NCBI GenBank assembly: GCA_038373885.1 | Contig: JAWZYV010012252.1 | Coordinates: forward strand, 310,001-374,000 | Length of the DNA: 64,000 nucleotides | Source of the DNA: Cheiracanthium punctorium | Lineage: Eukaryota > Arthropoda > Arachnida > Araneae > Cheiracanthiidae | Direction: 5' to 3' | Part shown: piece after piece, positions 58,275 through 64,000 of the stretch | Position numbering within the stretch: position 1 is the first letter of the stretch | Layout of the letters: the number at the start of each line of letters is the position of its first letter | Notes under the pieces: generated by a model | Databases searched by the model: none | What the model saw: only the letters and a program-made list of their open reading frames with translations | What the model was told of the DNA's origin: nothing | Translations under genes and position numbers: made by a program

Positions 58275-58395
58275 TATTAAGTTAAACATAAAATTAAAAT
58301 ACCTCAATTAAACAAAATGCTTCATTATTATCTATTTCTATTTCATATTATGTAATTAGTGATGGTTAAAAATTTTCACTTGTGGTAAAGTTAAT
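58275..58395. mobile_element. Old M1 MITE, right part
   Basis: Continues the M1 copy of 56270: AAACAAAATGCTTCATTAT, TCATATTATGTAATTAG and GTGATGGTTAAAAA follow the M1 order. The right terminal repeat is lost. From 58396 to 59395 no element or gene is recognised. Confidence 0.75.
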
Positions 58396-59395
58396 CTGAG
58401 TCCGAGATAGCCGCAGCAAGATGGCCACACGCCTCTGATCACAAGGGTCTCTGGTCGGGCCTACGCGCGGCTGTAGATTTTCGCCAGATGTAACTTGAAT
58501 GCTTGTTAATACCAATTAATAAGTCCTTCCCTCAAGCCACCGCCTTCTCTGTAAGCGGATTTCCCTAGTGTAGGCTTGCTATAACACAAAACACTATAAA
58601 CACTTGATATCCTGCAGAAATCTACACCCTCTCTCCGATTCTCGATATTTTAAAATTATTTAAATATTTATTTCTAAATTATTTAATAATTATGTAATTA
58701 TTTAAATATATAGCTATACTCATATGTTAATATATCGCTTGTAAATTTTTATTTAATTTGTTAATTTATTAAATTACTTAATTAAGAGAAATAAATTATT
58801 AAAATAGATAAATAAAACAAATTAATTCATTAAAAATAATTATTACAAATATTGTTAATTTATTTTTTAATATATAGCACATCAAAGAGACACCTGATAA
58901 CTATGCACTCCCAATTTACATAATGGAAATATCTTCAAATTTTCAAATGATACACTTAGATGTATAGATTACTGTCCTGATTAATCAAATGAGTATATTT
59001 CTCTCAATATATTATATTAAAGAGCTGTGGTCCCGCATGGTTGACTGAAAGTATGTAAAAAGTAATTTATCTAATTATTCATATGTTTCCGGAAGAATCG
59101 AATCCGTTTCATTATTTCGCGGAAAGTTTGTGAATAATGTATTAACTGAAGCAGGGTGTTTTGAAACATGTCAGTAACCTACACAGAGTCAATGACAGTG
59201 TAAATTAGCCTTTACGAGTTTTGTAAAAGCTATGCAATTAATTGGTAAAATGGCTGGAAGGGCATTTGTGAATACTATAGCAGTGGTTTTGCATTGCGTA
59301 ACTCTTATGAGGAATGTATGCAAATAACTCAATTTTGTGGCTTTACTTAACTCTAAAACTAAACATTAAAAATTGCAAAATTTCGGATGCTGAAA

Positions 59396-60995
59396 TCTAT
59401 ATAAATAAAATTAGACTTTTGTCTGTACATTTCTTGGAATTCAAATATTTTGGCGATTTCTATCCGTTTCAAGCACCCGAGAATCCGATGCGACCCTAAA
59501 AAAAAGTTTGTCTGTCTGTCATTCTGTCGTTCTGTCATTCTGTCATTCTGTCCGTGACGCTTTTTTTGTTTAAGCATCACGTCAAAACGACTGAAGCGAA
59601 TGATATGAAATTGGATGTCATGATAGGTGGTCACTCAACTTAAAACATAGGCGTCGTATTTAAAAAAAAATCTTGATTAGAGTTTCAGATTTTGCGAAAA
59701 CCGTTTCAAACTGAGTAAATTCGTGTTTGAGCATCACGTAAAAACGGCTGAAGCGATTGAAACGAAATTTGGTATGATTGGTGGTCACTCAACTTAAAAC
59801 ATAGGCGTCGAATTTTTAAAAAATCTTGATTAGATTTTGAGATTTTGTGAAAATCCTTTCAAACTGCATAAATTTGTGTTGGAGCATCACGTAAAAACGA
59901 CTGAAGCGATTGAAATGAAATTTGGTGTCATCATTGGTGGTCACTCAACTTAAACATTAGGCAGCGTATTTTTTTAAAATCTTGATTAGATTTTCAGATT
60001 TTGCGAAAATCGTTCCAAACACCTTAAAATTGTGTTTGAGCATCACGTAAAAATAACTGAAGTGAATGAAATGAAATTTGGTATCATGATAGGCGGTCAC
60101 TCAACTTAAAACTTTGCCGTCGATTTTTTAAAAAATCTTGATTAGATTTTGAGATTTTGCGAAAATTGTTTCAAACTGCGTAAATTTGTGTTCGCACATC
60201 ACGTAATAACTGCAAAGGTGAAAAAATGGTATTTGGTGAAATGATAGGTGGTCACCTTAAACTATAAGCATCTAAAAAAAATCATTCAGATTTTGGGATT
60301 TTGCGAAAATCGTTTCAAACTGAGTGAATTTCTGTTCACGCATTACGTAATAACGACTAAAGTGAATTATATGAAATTTGGTCGCATGATAGGTTGTTGC
60401 TCAACATAAAGTATAGGTGTCCAATTTTTTAAACATTTTTATTAGATTTTGAGATTTTGTGAAAATTCTCCCAAAATGCGGTTATATTTCTTCAAGCATC
60501 TCGTAATAACGACTAATACGAAATTTGGTGATATGATAGGTAGTTGCTAATCTTAATTTATAGGTGTTGAACTGTTAAAATATTTTGATTACATTTTGAG
60601 GTTTTATGAAAATTTTGTTCCAGCATCACGAAATAAAGACTGCAGGGAATGGAACGAAATTTGGTGGCATGATAGGTTGTCACTCAAATTAAATTCTAGG
60701 CTTCCAATTTTTCAAAAATGTTGATTAGATTTTGAGATTTTGCGAAAATTATTTCAATATGCGTAAATATTCGTTCGCGCATCACATAATTACGAATAAA
60801 GCGATTGAAATGATATTACTTAGTTACTCTCTAACCTGTAATATTTTAACAATACATAAAAATAATAACTTCGCTTTCTTTACTTTGGCAACATACTACA
60901 TCCATTCTGTGTACTCCTAAAATGCTGACGAAAGTTCTTGCTTTCTAGAAATTTGCATTCAGTACTAACCCGTCAACGACGGGTACTTCAGCTAG
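59396..60995 (+). mobile_element. Non-autonomous Helitron
   Basis: Starts TCTATATAAATAAAATTAG after A. Ends CTAG before T, with hairpin ACCCGTC-AAC-GACGGGT at 60968-60984. About nine diverged 140-bp units, two more than in the 28.8 kb copy. No Rep/helicase. Confidence 0.93.
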
Positions 60996-61313
60996 TAGTA
61001 TATAATAGCTGGCATAGTATTTGACTTGGAGTATTGAAATGATTTTTATAGACATAACTGCAGAGTTTTACACTTTTCTAGGAAGATTATCCACCGCAAC
61101 TTCCAAAAATGTTGTTAATAAATTAATTTTGGATCTTTTTTATTTACTTATTTATTTATATTGAGGCCAAATTTATTCAGAATTAAACAGTGGCAGATAA
61201 TCTTCCGAGGAAAACTGCAAAAGTTCGCAGTTACGACTGTACTCTCTAGCGGAAACAGCGGTTTTGTTGGCTTTTTCAATAATGATTATTTTCATAAATT
61301 ACTTGCTTTAACA

Positions 61314-61500
61314 TGCCTAGAGTTACCAACTACTCCCGAGTATAATTCTCCACTATCTTACTAGCAGTAATTTGAAAAATAAAATATCTTTTGCGAGATG
61401 GCAATCAGCACACCCGCTTGGCTTCGAATACGCGTCAATTTAAGCGAAAAATTACCGTTTAAAAAAGTGGTTAGTTATATTCTGGAACAGTTGCAAACTT
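61314..61500. mobile_element. M2 MITE, diverged
   Basis: AGAGTTACCAACTACTCCCG and GTGGTTAGTTATATTCTGG..CAGTTGCAAACT are its two ends. No clear flanking duplication. Confidence 0.7.
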
Positions 61501-61939
61501 TACATACCGATGTGTATAATTTAAGGAATAAAAGTAAAAATTAACAGCTAGAATAGTTTTAATTTTCTCCTTCAAATTGTTCATTTTATGCATACTTTTA
61601 CATGCTGAAGATATTATGATAGGATTTCTATTGATTTTTTACACAGCTTGGTTGCGCTGCGCGGCACTAAAGAAGTGAAATTGTGAATGTAATTCATTTT
61701 CAGTCCAATGCAATATATTATGTTATTTCTTACAAGATTTGTTACATCGTATTCTTAATGCCATGTATTCTTAAGTATGAACTACATAAAATATTCAAAT
61801 TATTGAAGTATAGCATACAGAAATTCAATTGATTCAATTGATTCACAAAAAACAGTTTCCCAAAGGTTCCCGTACTCACGAAACATGCATTTATAATTCG
61901 AAAAACAACCAGGTTTATATTACTGGATCGCATTATAAG

Positions 61940-62230
61940 GCTTTAGTTTCGGGGCATATAACTTTTTCAATTTTCTGGTGGTTTGTTCACCCACAGCAAC
62001 ATCTAAAAATTAGCAATCGCACGTTTTATTTTACGACAAATGGGATATTTACCGATCACTAATTATACATATAATTTGATAAGGAATTATATCACAATAA
62101 ATTATTTTATGACAGAAAGGAAATTTAATTATCTTTAACTTTTTGATATTTTCTAACAATTACAGAACATAATAGAAATTTTTAACAGTTTTGTCTCATG
62201 AGAAAAAAACCTTAAGGCTTTTAAAATGAT
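61940..62230. mobile_element. Degraded M1 MITE
   Basis: Blocks TTTTCTGGTGG, ATTTTACGACAAATGG, ATAATTTGATAAGGAA and ATATTTTCTAACAATTACAG follow M1 order. Terminal ends are lost. Confidence 0.65.
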
Positions 62231-62290
62231 AAGCCGCGACAGGGTGCTTTCGCAGTTAATCATTGAAACTGGCTCAAGTATTTTCTTTTG

Positions 62291-62449
62291 CATAGCTGCC
62301 AACTCTTCCGATTTTATCGGAAGACTTCCCACTATAAATTTTGGGCAGAATTATTGGTCATTCAATTGGACTTATTTTAAGCCAAAATTGCAAAGTAAAA
62401 ATTTGTGGTGGAAGATCTTCCAATTAAATCGGAAAATTCGGCAGCTATG
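62291..62449. mobile_element. M3 MITE
   Basis: CATAGCTGCCAACTCTTCCG to CGGCAGCTATG; flanks CTTTTG and CCTTTG (5 of 6). Confidence 0.93.
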
Positions 62450-62559
62450 CCTTTGAGAGGCTGACCGTGATCTTTGCAAACAAGGCCTGCTGGCTTAAAT
62501 ATTAAATCATCCTGTGTAAGCCGAATTTAGACATAAAATTAAGAGTTGTATAGCAATAT

Positions 62560-62795
62560 TATGATTGTCGCTGCTTACCATCATTTTATACAATTTATTA
62601 TTCCTTACATTTATCTTGATTTATTATTGGTTACGGATTAAATATGATACTAAAAATGTATTTAGAAATTGTGATTGCAGCTCCAATGTTTAATATATAT
62701 AATTTTAACTTTTGTTCTGAAGATATATTTTTAAGCACTGACAAATGTGATAAAATGATGATGAGCAACCAGAATTTTCATTTTATACCTAAGTG
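62560..62795. repeat. Dispersed repeat, copy 2
   Basis: Partner of 715-945. Same order of blocks, no coding potential. Confidence 0.6.
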
Positions 62796-62871
62796 TTTCT
62801 ACCCAGGATACCGCATCCCCTAAAATAGCAGACCTTATTGTCGAAGATTACGGGCTGGAGCGCTCTCACAC

Positions 62872-63050
62872 CAAGGGCGGCTCCAGTGAGGGGGCTATGG
62901 GGGCCATGGCCCCCTCCGAAGTTTTATTTTGTTACCTTAGATTAGCATACTTCATGACTTCGTGCGTTCAATTTGCATTTTCGACAATGTATATACTCAT
63001 CTGAAAAGTTCAATGGCCCCCTCCGAAAATTCAGTCTGGAGCCGCCCTTG
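62872..63050. mobile_element. hAT-like MITE with perfect 8-bp TSD
   Basis: Perfect 15-bp ends CAAGGGCGGCTCCAG and inverse; inner GGCCCCCTCCGAA motifs. Flanked by TCTCACAC on both sides (62864-62871, 63051-63058). Confidence 0.95.
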
Positions 63051-63112
63051 TCTCACACCTCTGCCGATAATACTCCTATATGCAAGTAAGTCTCTGGGTA
63101 AAAAGCCCGTTT

Positions 63113-63290
63113 TGCTGCCAACTTTCACGGGACATATTTTACCGGTTTTGCATGCAGTAATTTTCTAAATTTTATTTTCAAAGCTGTAACCAGCTGGCAC
63201 ACTTAACTGAAAATGCTTGCTAAAATGTAAGCTGAAAATTTCTGTTTACAGAAAATGGTTTGTGATGCTCCGTAAAAATTGGTAGCTATA
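63113..63290. mobile_element. M2 MITE, strongly diverged
   Basis: GCTGCCAACTTTCACGGGAC at the left and ATTGGTAGCTAT at the right, with CAGTAATTTTCTAAA inside. Flanks show a loose AAAAGCNCNTTTTG resemblance. Confidence 0.55.
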
Positions 63291-63589
63291 AAAGCGCTTT
63301 TGACATCAAGTTGGAGAAAGTTCTGAACATTCAGTCACAATAAATGTTCAAAATATCCACCTTTCTAGGGGGTTCCAATAGAAAAAAATCTGGGATTGAG
63401 CTAACCAAAGATATTTTGAGAAGAATTGATCACCAGAAAAATATTCAAGCATATTTACGGTTTCACCATTTATATGGCACTTTGCAACAACTTGGAAAAG
63501 GAACTAACTTTTAAAAATGCCTTCCCATGCGGACTTTTGACATACAATTGACTGTTACTACTGGCAACCCTTTAGGCAACATGATTTAA

Positions 63590-63769
63590 CACAGGTTCCA
63601 AGTATTACGGAATATAATTAACTACATTTTGTAAACAGTAATTTTTTTGAATAATCTTCCAAAATGGTTACTCGACCATTCCTTTGACTCAAATTTTGCT
63701 ATATCTTAAAGAGAAAATTACCGCTCACAAAAAGTGGTTAATTACATCCCGAAGTACTTGGCACCTGTG
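63590..63769. mobile_element. M2 MITE
   Basis: CACAGGTTCCAAGTATTACG to GTACTTGGCACCTGTG; flanks ATTTAA and GTTTAA (5 of 6). Confidence 0.9.
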
Positions 63770-63856
63770 GTTTAAAGACATGTTTTTTTTTCAATTTTTT
63801 TATCTGATAGTATCATGAGAATTTGTTTAAGTTAGTATGTGACTACCCCTAAAGCA

Positions 63857-64000
63857 GAGTTGCCAACTGCTCCGGAACACAGTTAACCACTTCTTGTTAA
63901 CAGTAATTTTTCTTAAACAATTTTTTGAAATACATAATGAACTCCCAAGACTAACCACCGCCTTCTAAAAACACTGACTGTCAGATTGGGAAGAATTCAA
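63857..64000. mobile_element. M2 MITE cut by window end
   Basis: CAGAGTTGCCAACTGCTCCG with AGTTAACCACTTCTTG inside. The right end lies beyond the window. Confidence 0.75.

Overview
The window looks like arthropod nuclear DNA, most likely from a spider. It is AT-rich and contains no recognisable host gene. Every protein-like segment I can identify is a broken DNA-transposon transposase (Tc1, mariner, a DD41D type and a related DDE type). The Tc1 and mariner proteins resemble those I associate with orb-weaver genomes; that organism call is inference. No conventional tRNA or rRNA gene, CRISPR array or bacterial operon is visible.

The space is filled with small non-autonomous elements, which I name here. 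M1 is about 430 bp, with ends AACACCTCC...GGAGGTGTTG and 8-bp target-site duplications (TSDs). M2 (about 180 bp) and M3 (about 160 bp) share outer ends CATAG(C/G)TGCCAA or CAGAGTTGCCAA and have 6-bp TSDs. Also present are a hAT-like MITE, piggyBac-like TTAA elements, pogo/Tigger-like elements, a TAA-flanked Harbinger-like element, three Helitrons with CTAG ends, tRNA-derived SINEs, a foldback element and microsatellites.

Layout: 0-5 kb holds an M1 copy, GC-rich elements and a local duplication of a reversed Helitron fragment plus a tRNA-SINE. 5-9 kb is a scrambled Tc1 invaded by M1, M2 and an internally deleted mariner. 10.4-12.3 kb is a Tc1 pseudogene between M1 and M2 copies. 12.3-15.4 kb is a long non-coding repeat (unit D). 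15.5-17.6 kb is a mariner broken by M2 (itself broken) and M1. 17.6-19.1 kb is repeat U. 19.3-26.1 kb is a second copy of unit D (unit G) inflated by M1, M2, piggyBac-like, DD41D and Harbinger-like insertions; the last one carries a Tc1 and a Helitron. 26.3-34 kb holds a TTAA element, repeat S, a Helitron, SINEs and (TA)n tracts. 34.8-39.8 kb is a tandem T-S'-T arrangement. 40-49 kb is sparse, with pogo-like elements, a degenerate satellite, SINEs and M2. 48.9-49.7 kb is a foldback element. 50.4-51.6 kb is the second U copy. 52-58.4 kb holds M1, a DDE remnant, M2, a mariner tail, a 221-bp tandem array and a three-level nest. 59.4-61 kb is a Helitron, and the end holds M1, M2, M3 and hAT-like copies.

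Nothing here is a coherent multi-gene system. The interest lies in the insertion archaeology: filled and empty sites within the same window, readable TSDs, and MITE families whose superfamily I cannot name with certainty.
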